Assembly: GCA_902768125.1 (NCBI GenBank)
Contig: CACXKA010000001.1
Coordinates: 1 to 64,000 of the forward strand
Length of the DNA stretch: 64,000 nt
Direction of reading: 5' to 3'
DNA from: an uncultured Bacteroidales bacterium
GTDB lineage: Bacteria > Bacteroidota > Bacteroidia > Bacteroidales > Bacteroidaceae
Shown here: positions 8,260 through 17,354 of the stretch, piece by piece
Position numbering within the stretch: the stretch's first letter is position 1
How the letters are laid out: the number at the start of each line of letters is the position of its first letter
Made by a program: the position numbers and the translations under genes
The notes under the pieces: generated by a model
Database searches by the model: none
What the model was told of the DNA's origin: nothing
What the model saw: the letters and a program-made list of their open reading frames with translations, nothing else

Positions 8260-10851
8260 TTATCTCATTTCTATGGTAATCTGGGCTTCTTCCAGTCCTT
8301 GGGCTTTGACGGTTAGCGTCACTTCACCCGGTTTTCCCAGTGGTTGTACGATCGCTAATGCTTTGCCTCGGAAGGTCGTGGGATGGAGCGAGCGGAAAGA
8401 GTGCATGTCATAAGGATGTCCTGTACCTGCTACCACCTGAGCATCGCCATACACGGTAATCTCAATGGGGATTTCTGCTGTAGGACACAAGTGTCCCTCT
8501 TCGTCTTCCACCCCAATCTGGATATAGGACAGGTCGTTGTGGGAAGCAGCGATGACATCACGATCCGCCTTCAATGTCAGACGAGCCGGTTGAAGGGCTG
8601 TCACAAACTCCAAAGAATCCACTTTTGCCTTCTTCGCCTGTGGCACCGTCATTGCCTTCAGTGAACCCGGTTCGTAAGCCACCGTAAAGGTCGCCGTGTA
8701 AGTCTCTGGGTCGGTGTCCTTCTCACCCATGATGGAATCGTTGATGAGCAGTCGCACTCGAGGTTCACGACTATAGACATTGACACGCAAGGAATCGCTG
8801 CGATGTCCATTCACATTGTGTTTCAGGTTCCCCACCACATTAGATGTCTGATAGTTTTCGGGACGAAGTTCTATGGGAAGATATGCTTTCCCGAAGTTCC
8901 AGTGATTCTCTTCAGCAGTCCATCCCCAGCCATTCACATCCTCATACTCACCATCCGGCACTGAAGGACGTACCGCCATGGCGAGTTTACTGAGGTTCCA
9001 AAGCACATCGCGGTAGTAACTTTGTGGTTTCTTGTCGCCAATAAGGTCAAGGTCGCCACACCACGCATTGAACCAAGGCCAAGAGAGGAATTGAATCCAA
9101 CGGTTGTCAGAGCGCTCGTAAGTGTGACCCAGTCCCGCTTCGCCCACGTAGTCAATGGCAGTCCAGACAAAGTCACCAAGAATGTAGGGATGCTTGTCCA
9201 CCAAATTCCAGTTTTGTGCCATCTCCTTAGGGAAGGACTCCGAACCATACATCATGCGATCAGGGAATGAATCATGATCCGCCTCGTAATGCTTCCACTC
9301 ATAGTTATAGCCTCCCACCTCAATGTAGTCGAATGCACGGTGGCTGTCCTTTTCCCAAGTGAACTGGGGTCTGTCCCAGAAGGAATTGATTGCCATTGTC
9401 GTGGGACGCGTGTGGTCATTTTCATTGACAGCAAGATTGAGGTTAAGCGCTATTTCCTTACCACGAGGGATGTCAGCCCGTTGTGCTATTTCATTACCGA
9501 TGCTCCACATGATGATGCTGGGGTGGTTGCGGTCGCGACGCACCATAAGAGCCATGTCCTTCATGTAGTCACGGGCGAAATACTGGCTGTAGTCATTGCT
9601 GCGTTTAGGTTCCTCCCACTGGTCGAACACCTCATCGATGACAAGCATGCCAAGACTGTCACAAGCATTGAGGAAAGCCTCTGTGGGCAGGTTGTGGCTG
9701 CACCGCACAGCATTGTAGCCCTGTGCTTTCAGCAGCTCCACCTTATGTATCTCCGCCCTGTCGATGCCCGCCGCGCCCAAGAGTCCGTTGTCATGATGCA
9801 CACAGCCTCCATAAAGTTTAGTGGGTTTGCCATTCAGCAGAAAGCCCTCTTCAGCAGAGAAATGGAGGGTACGGATACCGAAGGGGATGTAAAGTGCATC
9901 TTTCTCTTCGCCCGACTTAGAAACATATACTTTGGCGGTGTATCTGTAAGGGTCTTCAAGTGACCAGAGGCGAGGAGTCTTAACTGGCAGTTCAATTGCC
10001 ACATCAGTCCCTGCAGTGTTGGACGCACCGACAGTCAATTCCTTTTCTTGATGAGCGACAGGATTACCCGCTGCATCCAAGATGTCCACACAGAACTGGG
10101 TAACCGCGGAATGCGCATCTTCGTTAAACACCTTGGCAAAGACCTTCACGTTCGCATCCTTACCCTTGTTGATGAGTTCTGAACCATCCACATAAGCATC
10201 CCACTCATCAAGGTGCAACTTCTCAGTAGTTTCGAGCCACACATGACGGAAGATGCCACTACCGGCATACCATCGGGAATTAAGTCCCTCGTTCACCGCC
10301 TTGACCGCCACGGTCACCACCGGTTCGTTGTCATGTCTGCGGTTCTTGGCATCAGCAAGTATCTTGTTGAGATTGATGACGAAAGGCATATAACCATATA
10401 CATTGACAGCAGCCTTGACTCCGTTCACCCACACTTCTGCCTGATGATAGACACCATCGAAACGGATATTCACATTCGTCTGCGAAAGATAGGTGTCGAG
10501 CGTGGCATTGCCTTGAATGGGCAGGATGAAAGTCTTGCGATACCATCCCGTACCCCCCACGGTCTGTCCGGTGTCCCAGTTACCCACACTAAGTCGGGAA
10601 AAAGGACCCACCTGCATATCAGACCAGCCCACCAAGCGTTGACGTTCATCGGAAGGATCAAAAGCAGGTTCCATACTGAAATCATGGGGCACGGTGAGGG
10701 TGCGCCATTTCGAATCATCATATTCTGCCACTTCGGCATTGACCACATCCCCACGATGGAACTTCCAACCCGTGTCAAGGCTGGCTTTCCGCTGTGCCAC
10801 AGCAGGAAGCAGGGAAAGGAAAGATAAGGTAAAGATTGCTATTTTCTTCAT
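8260..10851 (-). CDS. Secreted GH2 beta-galactosidase-type hydrolase
   Basis: Glycoside hydrolase family 2, 863 aa, periplasmic or surface. Signal peptide FTLSFLSLLPAVAQ at the N-terminus. The sugar-binding jelly roll includes LDTGWKFHRGDV, DDSKWRTLTVPHDF and GTGWYRKTF. The TIM barrel shows NAVRCSHNLPTEAFL, then IIMWSIGNEIAQR with the acid/base Glu, and MYGSESFPKE as the nucleophile region. C-terminal beta domains follow. I start at 10851 (MKKIAIF), 1 bp after the UPF0210 stop; a longer upstream frame lies inside that gene. Substrate is probably beta-galactoside; GH2 also includes mannosidases and glucuronidases. Coupling to UPF0210 is unusual. Confidence 0.92.
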   Translation of the reverse strand: MKKIAIFTLSFLSLLPAVAQRKASLDTGWKFHRGDVVNAEVAEYDDSKWRTLTVPHDFSMEPAFDPSDERQRLVGWSDMQVGPFSRLSVGNWDTGQTVGGTGWYRKTFILPIQGNATLDTYLSQTNVNIRFDGVYHQAEVWVNGVKAAVNVYGYMPFVINLNKILADAKNRRHDNEPVVTVAVKAVNEGLNSRWYAGSGIFRHVWLETTEKLHLDEWDAYVDGSELINKGKDANVKVFAKVFNEDAHSAVTQFCVDILDAAGNPVAHQEKELTVGASNTAGTDVAIELPVKTPRLWSLEDPYRYTAKVYVSKSGEEKDALYIPFGIRTLHFSAEEGFLLNGKPTKLYGGCVHHDNGLLGAAGIDRAEIHKVELLKAQGYNAVRCSHNLPTEAFLNACDSLGMLVIDEVFDQWEEPKRSNDYSQYFARDYMKDMALMVRRDRNHPSIIMWSIGNEIAQRADIPRGKEIALNLNLAVNENDHTRPTTMAINSFWDRPQFTWEKDSHRAFDYIEVGGYNYEWKHYEADHDSFPDRMMYGSESFPKEMAQNWNLVDKHPYILGDFVWTAIDYVGEAGLGHTYERSDNRWIQFLSWPWFNAWCGDLDLIGDKKPQSYYRDVLWNLSKLAMAVRPSVPDGEYEDVNGWGWTAEENHWNFGKAYLPIELRPENYQTSNVVGNLKHNVNGHRSDSLRVNVYSREPRVRLLINDSIMGEKDTDPETYTATFTVAYEPGSLKAMTVPQAKKAKVDSLEFVTALQPARLTLKADRDVIAASHNDLSYIQIGVEDEEGHLCPTAEIPIEITVYGDAQVVAGTGHPYDMHSFRSLHPTTFRGKALAIVQPLGKPGEVTLTVKAQGLEEAQITIEMR

Positions 10852-10852
10852 A

Positions 10853-12253
10853 TTAATTCTTGAAACTATGGATTGGTGCTGGTATTCGTCCTCCTCGGTC
10901 CACAAACCGCTGGGAAGAGAAGGTGTTGACAGGCATAATGGGGGCATGACCAAAGAGTCCACCATATTCGACAGTATCCCCGACGTTCTTGCCTATCACA
11001 GGGATGATACGGACAGCAGTGGTCTTCTGATTGACCATACCAATGGCACTTTCATCTGCAATGATGCCCGCAATCGTTGTGGCAGGTGTATCGCCCGGAA
11101 TGGCAATCATATCCAGTCCGACGGAGCAGACGCAAGTCATCGCCTCAAGTTTCTCGATGGTGAGCGCACCTGCCTCCACCGCATCAATCATTCCTTGGTC
11201 TTCACTCACTGGGATGAAAGCACCAGAGAGTCCACCCACGTAGGAGGACGCCATCACCCCACCCTTCTTCACTTGGTCGTTGAGCATGGCAAGGGCAGCG
11301 GTAGTACCTGGTGCACCTGGATGTTCCACACCAATGCACTTGAGGATATCCGCCACGGAATCACCTATCGCCGGAGTGGGGGCAAGACTGAGGTCGATAA
11401 TACCGAACGGAACACCCAAACGACGACTTGCCTCCTGCGCCACGAGTTGTCCCACACGAGTAATCTTGAAAGCCGTACGCTTGATGGTCTCACAAAGGAG
11501 TTCGAAATTAGCCAATCCCTGTGCGGAGCGATTCTTTCGGGCGATGGACTCATCCATCTGTTCGAGGGCATATTTCACCACACCAGGACCGCTGACACCC
11601 ACATTGATGATGGCATCTGCCTCACTCACCCCATGGAAAGCACCCGCCATGAAGGGGTTATCGTCCGGTGCGTTGCAAAGTACCACGAGTTTGGTGCAGC
11701 CCACAGAATCCCGATCTTTGGTCGCCTCAGCCGTCTGTCGGATGATGTCACCCATCAGACGTACCGCATCCATGTTGATGCCCGTCTTGGTGGAACCCAC
11801 ATTGACACTGGAACAGATCCGTTCGGTGGCAGCCAATGCCATTGGAATACTGCGAATGAGCAGTTCATCACTTTGCGTCATTCCTTTTGACACGATGGCA
11901 GAATAGCCACCGAGGATATTCACCCCTACGTCTTTGGCAGCACGATCCAGTGTCTTGGCAATCTGCACATAATCCCCTGGGATACGGCAGCAAGCCCCTC
12001 CCACCAAAGAAATCGGCGTGATACTGATTCGTTTATTGACGATGGGAATGCCAAATTCCTTGGCAATATCCTCACCCGTCTGCACCAAGTCACGTGCCAA
12101 CGTCGTTATCTTCTTGTAGATTTTGTCACATGTGACCTTCAGGTCGTGGTCAGCACAATCAAGCAGGCTGATGCCCATCGTAATGGTACGGACATCCAAG
12201 TTCTCCTGCTCAATCATCTTATTGGTCTCAATGACCTCCTGTAAATTAATCAT
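10853..12253 (-). CDS. UPF0210/PFL family protein
   Basis: Member of UPF0210 (PFL family, DUF711), about 450 aa, here 466. The family is structurally related to pyruvate-formate-lyase-like folds, but its reaction is not established. Recognisable segments are [53 protein letters not shown], GSGxxxVVK-like [11 protein letters not shown], and the C-terminal [20 protein letters not shown]. It lies 48 bp downstream of the ACT-domain gene, its common partner in other bacteria. The beta-galactosidase gene begins 1 bp after its stop. Confidence 0.92.
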   Translation of the reverse strand: MINLQEVIETNKMIEQENLDVRTITMGISLLDCADHDLKVTCDKIYKKITTLARDLVQTGEDIAKEFGIPIVNKRISITPISLVGGACCRIPGDYVQIAKTLDRAAKDVGVNILGGYSAIVSKGMTQSDELLIRSIPMALAATERICSSVNVGSTKTGINMDAVRLMGDIIRQTAEATKDRDSVGCTKLVVLCNAPDDNPFMAGAFHGVSEADAIINVGVSGPGVVKYALEQMDESIARKNRSAQGLANFELLCETIKRTAFKITRVGQLVAQEASRRLGVPFGIIDLSLAPTPAIGDSVADILKCIGVEHPGAPGTTAALAMLNDQVKKGGVMASSYVGGLSGAFIPVSEDQGMIDAVEAGALTIEKLEAMTCVCSVGLDMIAIPGDTPATTIAGIIADESAIGMVNQKTTAVRIIPVIGKNVGDTVEYGGLFGHAPIMPVNTFSSQRFVDRGGRIPAPIHSFKN

Positions 12254-12301
12254 CTTATTATTTACAATTTGACGATTGACGATTTACTATTTGAATACTC
12301 T

Positions 12302-12574
12302 TTAGATTCTGTGCATCTTGTCGAAGATATCCTCCAACTGGCACTTCACCTGCACCCCTGTGTCCTTACCAATCTTGTCAAGTTCGCTACTGATTTGGTC
12401 GAATGCCTTGACAGACTTGGTCAGATCGACAATCATCATCATATTGAAGAACTCCTGCACGATGGTCTGTGAGATGTCGAGGATATTGATTTGGTTGTCT
12501 GCCAGATAGGTGCAGACTTTGGCGATGATACCTACGGTATCCTTGCCCACTACGGTTATGATTGCTCGAGTCAT
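12302..12574 (-). CDS. ACT domain protein (UPF0237)
   Basis: A single ACT domain of 90 aa: AIITVVGKDTVGIIAKVCTYL, then NILDISQTI and MMMIVDLT. ACT domains bind small ligands such as amino acids and often regulate a partner. UPF0237 genes are typically next to UPF0210 genes, as here, so a ligand-sensing role for that protein is the usual inference. Start is ATG 12574. Tandem repeats of a TTTACGATTTGACGA unit surround it on both sides. Confidence 0.92.
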   Translation of the reverse strand: MTRAIITVVGKDTVGIIAKVCTYLADNQINILDISQTIVQEFFNMMMIVDLTKSVKAFDQISSELDKIGKDTGVQVKCQLEDIFDKMHRI

Positions 12575-12582
12575 ATATATAT

Positions 12583-12644
12583 TTACGATTTGACGATTTA
12601 CTATTTACGATTTGACGATTTACTATTTACGATTTAATGACGAT
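12583..12644. repeat. Tandem repeat, unit about TTTACGATTTGACGATTTAC
   Basis: Three or more degenerate copies fill the gap between the NigD-like gene and the ACT gene; a shorter tract of the same unit lies at 12264-12292. Confidence 0.85.
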
Positions 12645-13277
12645 TTAGAATGTTCGTGTATAGATACCGTCATAGGTGGTGACGGAGAAAGTCAGGCTGT
12701 CCAGTCCTTTAGGAATGGGCATGGACATATAGACATCTTTTGTATAGGAGCTGCCATCGTTGGCAGGTCGTTGATGCAACAGGGAGAAATGTCCGACGCT
12801 ATCCTCACAGAAAAAATACTGATGGTAGCCATTGTCGGTGGTCATCAATCCCAGATGCATATTGAGGTATCCCCCACTCTTCCACATACTGATGACCTTC
12901 ATCGGGTTACGAGGCAAAAGTGAGACATCCCGATAGATCTCACCATTGACCACCCAATAGAAAGAGGAGGCAGGATAGGGTCGTTCGGAATACACATAAG
13001 AGAGGCCATATAACTTAAAATCCTTGTGGGTGTCATGGGTGTAGGTTGCCTTACAACGGAGCACCGTGTCCTTCACATCAACACTGAACTGTTGGGCAGC
13101 AATCTGGTAGGTGGTGCTATCATCCAGACGGACACTCGTCACTTTTCCGTTGGCATCAACGGAAACCATCAGAAAGTCTGTAATATACGAGGGAACATCA
13201 TTCTCGTCATCGGAGCATGCCACCATCCCCATCACCACGAACGCCACACACAGGATGTCAGTCAACAGCTTTCTCAT
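12645..13277 (-). CDS. NigD-like lipoprotein
   Basis: Lipoprotein of 210 aa. Signal peptide LCVAFVVMGMVAC with lipobox Cys near residue 20, then SDDENDVPSYITDFLMVSVDANGKVTSVRLDDSTTY, which resembles the N-terminal domain of NigD-like Bacteroidales proteins. A beta-rich domain follows (YVYSERPY, FYWVVNGEI). I start at 13277 (MRKLLTD); this overlaps the acyltransferase 3' end by 20 bp, and a longer frame upstream is only antisense-like filler inside that gene. NigD-like proteins are outer-membrane lipoproteins of unknown role. Confidence 0.75.
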   Translation of the reverse strand: MRKLLTDILCVAFVVMGMVACSDDENDVPSYITDFLMVSVDANGKVTSVRLDDSTTYQIAAQQFSVDVKDTVLRCKATYTHDTHKDFKLYGLSYVYSERPYPASSFYWVVNGEIYRDVSLLPRNPMKVISMWKSGGYLNMHLGLMTTDNGYHQYFFCEDSVGHFSLLHQRPANDGSSYTKDVYMSMPIPKGLDSLTFSVTTYDGIYTRTF

Positions 13278-14388
13278 AATTGCGAAGAGGATTGGCGTAC
13301 ATCGCTGTGAGTTTTTCCCGAAGGAAAGGCACATCTGGGTTCTCCACATCCACCATCTGGATACGTTCCTCGATGTAAGCATTGGTCGTACCCGCCAAGG
13401 CATCACGGTTGATGTCGTAGATACGGTAGTTCTTATGGATCTCGTGGTCGATATGTTCTGCCACCAAACGGAACAGGTCCCCCTTATCGATGGTGGTCGG
13501 ATCGAGAGCGTCAAGCCAGTTGTTAATACAATCCGCTGCCTGATAATGTACATGCCCCTTCTTGCCCCAGATGCCCGTCTTCATATTGTCGAGGTCGTCC
13601 TGTTTTGCCTTCTTCCAGCCTGGGATGTCACGTTTGCATTGGAACTCCTTGGCTTTCAGGTAGTCACAAGGGTCATACTCGTATGAGATTGCCACAGGAA
13701 CGATGTTCAAATGACGCAAATTCTCAATGATTTCAGCCGTGGTCTTTCCAGCGGTAGGACCGCCCATATTCAGCATTTTGAGCACAGAATCTTGGGTACG
13801 GTCATCAGAGTCTTTCGCACGTCCTTCACGTTGGGCAATCCAGATGTTTTCATTCTTCTCGTTGATGGCGAAATGCATGTACTGACTCATGTGAATAGAC
13901 GACTTAAGCATCTCCTTGGGTGTCAATCCACGATTGACCACAAACGACTTGTTCATCTTCACTAACGTCTTGATCCATGGATAGATAAGTAAGTTGTTGC
14001 CGATGGCAATCTCCACGGTGGTGGAGAAACCATCCTTCAACAAGAACGTGTCGAGGAAAGCCGAGTCCAACACGATGTCACGATGGTTGGACATAAAGGT
14101 GTAGTTTCCTTTCCTATCCAGTGATTTCGGAAAGAAAAAGCTATAACCCGTGGTTGCCTTGTGGAGCACGTAATACACCAACGGTTTCATGAAACGTTTC
14201 TGGAAGTCGAGCGGTGTCTTGATTCCCCAAAACATCATTCTCAGGAGTCCATTCCGAAGTCCCTTAGGCAACGGAATCATTCCCCTCAGAATCTTGTCGA
14301 ACTGGCGGTCAGCCAACATACTCTCAAAAGCGGGTTTCATCTCGCCTTCGGAATACGGACGGATATCATCAAAATCAGATAATGTCAT
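13258..14388 (-). CDS. 1-acyl-sn-glycerol-3-phosphate acyltransferase-like protein
   Basis: Glycerolipid acyltransferase, 376 aa. The HX4D catalytic motif is in FMSNHRDIVLDSAFL (near residue 102) and a substrate-binding motif equivalent to FPEGTRS appears as IAQREGRAKDSDD (near 185). The N-terminal region is longer than in PlsC. Expected to transfer an acyl chain in phospholipid or lipid A-type metabolism at the inner membrane. It overlaps the lipoprotein downstream and lies 13 bp after ddl, suggesting one transcript. Confidence 0.85.
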   Translation of the reverse strand: MTLSDFDDIRPYSEGEMKPAFESMLADRQFDKILRGMIPLPKGLRNGLLRMMFWGIKTPLDFQKRFMKPLVYYVLHKATTGYSFFFPKSLDRKGNYTFMSNHRDIVLDSAFLDTFLLKDGFSTTVEIAIGNNLLIYPWIKTLVKMNKSFVVNRGLTPKEMLKSSIHMSQYMHFAINEKNENIWIAQREGRAKDSDDRTQDSVLKMLNMGGPTAGKTTAEIIENLRHLNIVPVAISYEYDPCDYLKAKEFQCKRDIPGWKKAKQDDLDNMKTGIWGKKGHVHYQAADCINNWLDALDPTTIDKGDLFRLVAEHIDHEIHKNYRIYDINRDALAGTTNAYIEERIQMVDVENPDVPFLREKLTAMYANPLRNYEKAVD

Positions 14389-14401
14389 ACGATGTTATAT
14401 G

Positions 14402-15406
14402 TTAAATCTCTGATGTCAACTTGTCGGCGATAATCTCATTCAGCACGTCCTTCATCTCATTGCCTTCGGCACGTACTTGCTGAGGAATGAAACTGGTCTG
14501 TGTCATACCTGGAGTCGTGTTGATTTCCAGCATGTTAATCACATCATCGCCAGCCTCGTTCTTGCTGACAATGTAGTCAATGCGAATGATGCCTGATGCA
14601 CCCAAAATGTCATAGATGGCAGCCGTGAGAGCCTGCACACGCTTCGTCGTCTCTTCCGACAGACGGGCAGGCGTAATCTCCTCCACCAGACCGTTGTACT
14701 TGGCATCATAATCGAAGAAGTCCGTCTTGGGAACCACCTCTGTAATCGGCAGCACATGCATACCTCCAGCCTTGGTCTTGTACACACCATTGCTAATCTC
14801 CACACCCTTCAACTCACTTTCCACCAGCACCTCAGGGCTCTCCTCCATTGCCTTCTCGATGGCAGGCATCACATCCTCCAACTTCTTGCAATGTGTCACA
14901 CCAAAACTGGAACCCCCAGCATTGGGTTTGATGAAACAAGGAAGTCCCACCTTGTCAACCAACTGTTGTGCATCCACTTCTTGTCCCTGGCGCACCAACA
15001 CATCCTCAGCCACCTTCACGCCAAAACCCTTCAGGAACTGGTTCAAGGTAAACTTGTTGAATGTCATGGATTCCACCAACACACTGCTGGTTGAGTAAGG
15101 GATATTGAGGAGGTCGAAGTAACCCTGCAAGATACCATCCTCCCCAGGCGTGCCATGAATGGTGATATATGCGTAGTCGGGGCGGATATCTCTACCCCAT
15201 TCATCCTTAAAAGAGAAGTTATGACGATACACTGGTGACTTCTTGCCATTGGACAGATGTGCCACCCAACCTTGTTGGCTCACTTCCACGATATACACGT
15301 CATACTGTTCCTTGTCAATCCATGAATCAATTCCTGCCGCACTTCTCAGCGACACATCATGCTCAGAGCTGTCACCCCCAGCCACGATTGCAATTACCTT
15401 TTTCAT
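14402..15406 (-). CDS. ddl: D-alanine--D-alanine ligase
   Basis: ATP-grasp enzyme joining two D-Ala for peptidoglycan. Seen: KKVIAIVAGGDSSEHDVSLRSA at the N-terminus, ITIHGTPGEDGILQGYFDLL, CFIKPNAGGSSFGV, EITPARLS, GIIRIDYIV, and the metal-binding LEINTTPGMTQTSFIPQQ. 334 aa, slightly typical for Bacteroidetes Ddl. Start at 15406 is preferred over 15439 because the conserved MKKVIAI start follows. Upstream are the rluD-like and PASTA genes, all on the minus strand, an order common in Bacteroidales. Confidence 0.96.
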   Translation of the reverse strand: MKKVIAIVAGGDSSEHDVSLRSAAGIDSWIDKEQYDVYIVEVSQQGWVAHLSNGKKSPVYRHNFSFKDEWGRDIRPDYAYITIHGTPGEDGILQGYFDLLNIPYSTSSVLVESMTFNKFTLNQFLKGFGVKVAEDVLVRQGQEVDAQQLVDKVGLPCFIKPNAGGSSFGVTHCKKLEDVMPAIEKAMEESPEVLVESELKGVEISNGVYKTKAGGMHVLPITEVVPKTDFFDYDAKYNGLVEEITPARLSEETTKRVQALTAAIYDILGASGIIRIDYIVSKNEAGDDVINMLEINTTPGMTQTSFIPQQVRAEGNEMKDVLNEIIADKLTSEI

Positions 15407-15436
15407 CTTTGTATTTATTAGTCTTAACGATAACCT

Positions 15437-15484
15437 CAACTGTCAATTGTCAACTGTCAACTGTCAATTGTCAACTGTCAACTT
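15437..15484. repeat. Tandem repeat of CAACTGTCAATTGT
   Basis: About four copies between ddl and the rluD-like gene. The tract runs into the pseudouridine synthase gene and supplies its last codons (TVDN). The same unit reappears at 62723-62750. Confidence 0.9.
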
Positions 15485-16522
15485 CCTCCATTTCTCCAAC
15501 AACGCCTTAATGTCCTCAGGCAGTTCGGAGTCAAACATCATTTCCTTGCCCGTTCTGGGATGCACGAAGCCCAAGGTCTTTGCATGGAGCACCTGACGTG
15601 GGCAGAGTTTGAAGCAGTTGTCAATAAACTGCCTGTATTTCGCGGTATTCGCCCCCTTCAGGATTTGGTCACCTCCATATCGTTCATCACAGAACAGCGG
15701 ATGGCCGATGTGCTTCATGTGTGCACGAATCTGATGCGTTCTGCCCGTCTCCAGCACACATTTCACCCACGTCGTATAACCGAAGCGTTCCAGAATCTTG
15801 TAATGCGTCACAGCACTCTTGCCCATCTCTGAGTCAGGCGGAAACACCGCCATGCGCATCCGGTCTTTCGGATCACGTCCGATATTCCCTTCAATCCGGC
15901 CCTCCTCTTCTGTGAAGTTGCCCCAAACCAGGGCATTGTACTCACGTTTCGTGGTCTTGTTGAAGAACTGCAAACCGAGGCTCGTCTTCGCCGTTGCCGT
16001 CTTCGCCACCACCAAGAGACCGCTCGTGTCCTTGTCGATACGGTGCACCAAGCCAATCTCTGGGTCGTTGATGTCATACTGTGGCATATCCTTCAGGTGC
16101 CAGGCAATGGCATTCAGCATCGTACCGTTCCAGTTGCCAAACCCTGGATGCACCACCATACCCGCAGGTTTGTTGATGACCATCAGGTCACCATCCTCAT
16201 ACACAATGTTCAACGGAATATCCTCTGGGGTAATCTTGTTCTCATAGTGCGGACGATCCAGCATCACCTGAATCACATCGTCAGGCTTCACCTTGTAAGA
16301 ACGCTTCACGGGTTTCCCATTCGCCATGATGAAACCCGCATCAGCCGCCTTCTGCACACGGTTGCGGCTCGTACCCGACAGCTGTGTCAGCAGGAACTTA
16401 TCGACCCGGAGCAGTTTCTGCCCCTTATCAGCTATGATACGATGATGTTCGTACAGTTGCGAGGTCTCGTCATCTTCCAGTTCCTCATCCCCTACGACAA
16501 TGTCCAATGTGTCAGCCGTCAT
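15464..16522 (-). CDS. rluD: RluA/RluD family pseudouridine synthase
   Basis: Makes pseudouridine in 23S rRNA. An S4 RNA-binding domain (LLRVDKFLLTQLSGTSRNRVQ, near residues 35-60) precedes the catalytic domain. The hallmark GLVHRIDKDTSGLLVVAKT (near 165) carries the catalytic Asp; later come GRTHQIRAHMKHIGHP and LHAKTLGFVHP. 352 aa is normal, with an acidic N-terminal extension. The extreme C-terminus comes from a tandem repeat. It lies 6 bp after the PASTA gene and before ddl. The RluD assignment is by similarity; closely related paralogs exist. Confidence 0.92.
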   Translation of the reverse strand: MTADTLDIVVGDEELEDDETSQLYEHHRIIADKGQKLLRVDKFLLTQLSGTSRNRVQKAADAGFIMANGKPVKRSYKVKPDDVIQVMLDRPHYENKITPEDIPLNIVYEDGDLMVINKPAGMVVHPGFGNWNGTMLNAIAWHLKDMPQYDINDPEIGLVHRIDKDTSGLLVVAKTATAKTSLGLQFFNKTTKREYNALVWGNFTEEEGRIEGNIGRDPKDRMRMAVFPPDSEMGKSAVTHYKILERFGYTTWVKCVLETGRTHQIRAHMKHIGHPLFCDERYGGDQILKGANTAKYRQFIDNCFKLCPRQVLHAKTLGFVHPRTGKEMMFDSELPEDIKALLEKWRKLTVDN

Positions 16523-16528
16523 CCTCCT

Positions 16529-17185
16529 TTACAGTTCAATGTCGAAGTCCTCACCATCCTCATCAATCCCCTCAATGCCCAGACCATCAAAATCAAGGTC
16601 CTCTTCCTCGTCATACATCGTCGAGTCAATCTCGCCACCACCAATCACCAACGTCAAAGCACGGTCACGCGGGATTGTTTCTCCAGCATGCACATCTCGA
16701 GCACCCTGCTTCACGCCAAGCACCAAATCCTTGGGTCTGCCAATCACCGGTTTGTGTGCCGTCAGTTTGAAACCCAACGACTGCAACAATGCCACCGCCT
16801 CACGCAACGAGCCATGACCCACCACGTCCGGTAGCTGAGCCATCGGTTCTCCATTCAGGTTCACGGTCAGATAAATCATGCGCCCCCCCTTCACTTCAAA
16901 GCCCGACTTCGGCGTCTGCTCTAGCACAGAACCCTTTGGGGCACGTTTGTCATAGATAGAGTCCACCACCATTGCCAACAAGCCACGGTCTTTCAGCATC
17001 ATCTCAGCATCATACAACGACTTGCCCACCACATTGGGCACTTCAATCTTTTCGCCATGATGCGTGAACGAATCCAGCATATACAATGCCGCAATAGGAA
17101 TAGCCACAATGACGAGCACCATCAAGATGATGTTCGCCCAAAACTTCGTTCCAGATTTACCGGTAAAAAAATCCTTCAAAGCCAT
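16529..17185 (-). CDS. PASTA domain membrane protein
   Basis: 218 aa with a short cytoplasmic start, one membrane segment (IILMVLVIVAIPIAALYML, near residues 19-37), then extracytoplasmic PASTA domains: EKIEVPNVVGKSLYDAEMML, GSVLEQTPKSGFEVKGG, MAQLPDVVGHGSLREAVALL and VLGVKQGARDVHAGETI. The tail is strongly acidic. PASTA domains bind peptidoglycan fragments; with no kinase domain attached this is a stand-alone cell-wall-associated protein. First gene of the run PASTA, rluD-like, ddl. Promoter is in the repeat at 17217-17300. Confidence 0.9.
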   Translation of the reverse strand: MALKDFFTGKSGTKFWANIILMVLVIVAIPIAALYMLDSFTHHGEKIEVPNVVGKSLYDAEMMLKDRGLLAMVVDSIYDKRAPKGSVLEQTPKSGFEVKGGRMIYLTVNLNGEPMAQLPDVVGHGSLREAVALLQSLGFKLTAHKPVIGRPKDLVLGVKQGARDVHAGETIPRDRALTLVIGGGEIDSTMYDEEEDLDFDGLGIEGIDEDGEDFDIEL

Positions 17186-17216
17186 TTTCGCGCGTACATA
17201 AATTATAATTTGGGCA

Positions 17217-17300
17217 CAAAGGTACGATTAAGTGAGAGAATAACCAAATTAATTTGAGTTTTTCCGAACGTGAGTACCTTCGGCGTAGCCAAAGTAGTAC
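17217..17300 (-). promoter_or_regulatory. Promoter-bearing repeat, copy 1
   Basis: On the minus strand this holds a hairpin (GTACT...TTGGCTACGCCGAAGG...GTAC-type), a TTTGG -33 region and TACCTTTG -7 box at 17217-17224. It drives the PASTA gene. About 85 bp are highly similar to 35589-35674 upstream of an unrelated gene. Confidence 0.7.
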
Positions 17301-17354
17301 AAATCAGTGAAAAGTGAAGAAGAAAAAGCTCACTTGCCCCCCCCTGTGTTGAGA

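Noticed and set aside
10852..10965. A longer beta-galactosidase with 38 extra N-terminal residues
   Set aside because: The extra codons lie inside the UPF0210 gene; the signal peptide begins at the ATG at 10851.
13278..13553. A 302-aa form of the NigD-like protein
   Set aside because: The first 92 codons are an out-of-frame reading of the acyltransferase gene; the lipoprotein signal starts at 13277.
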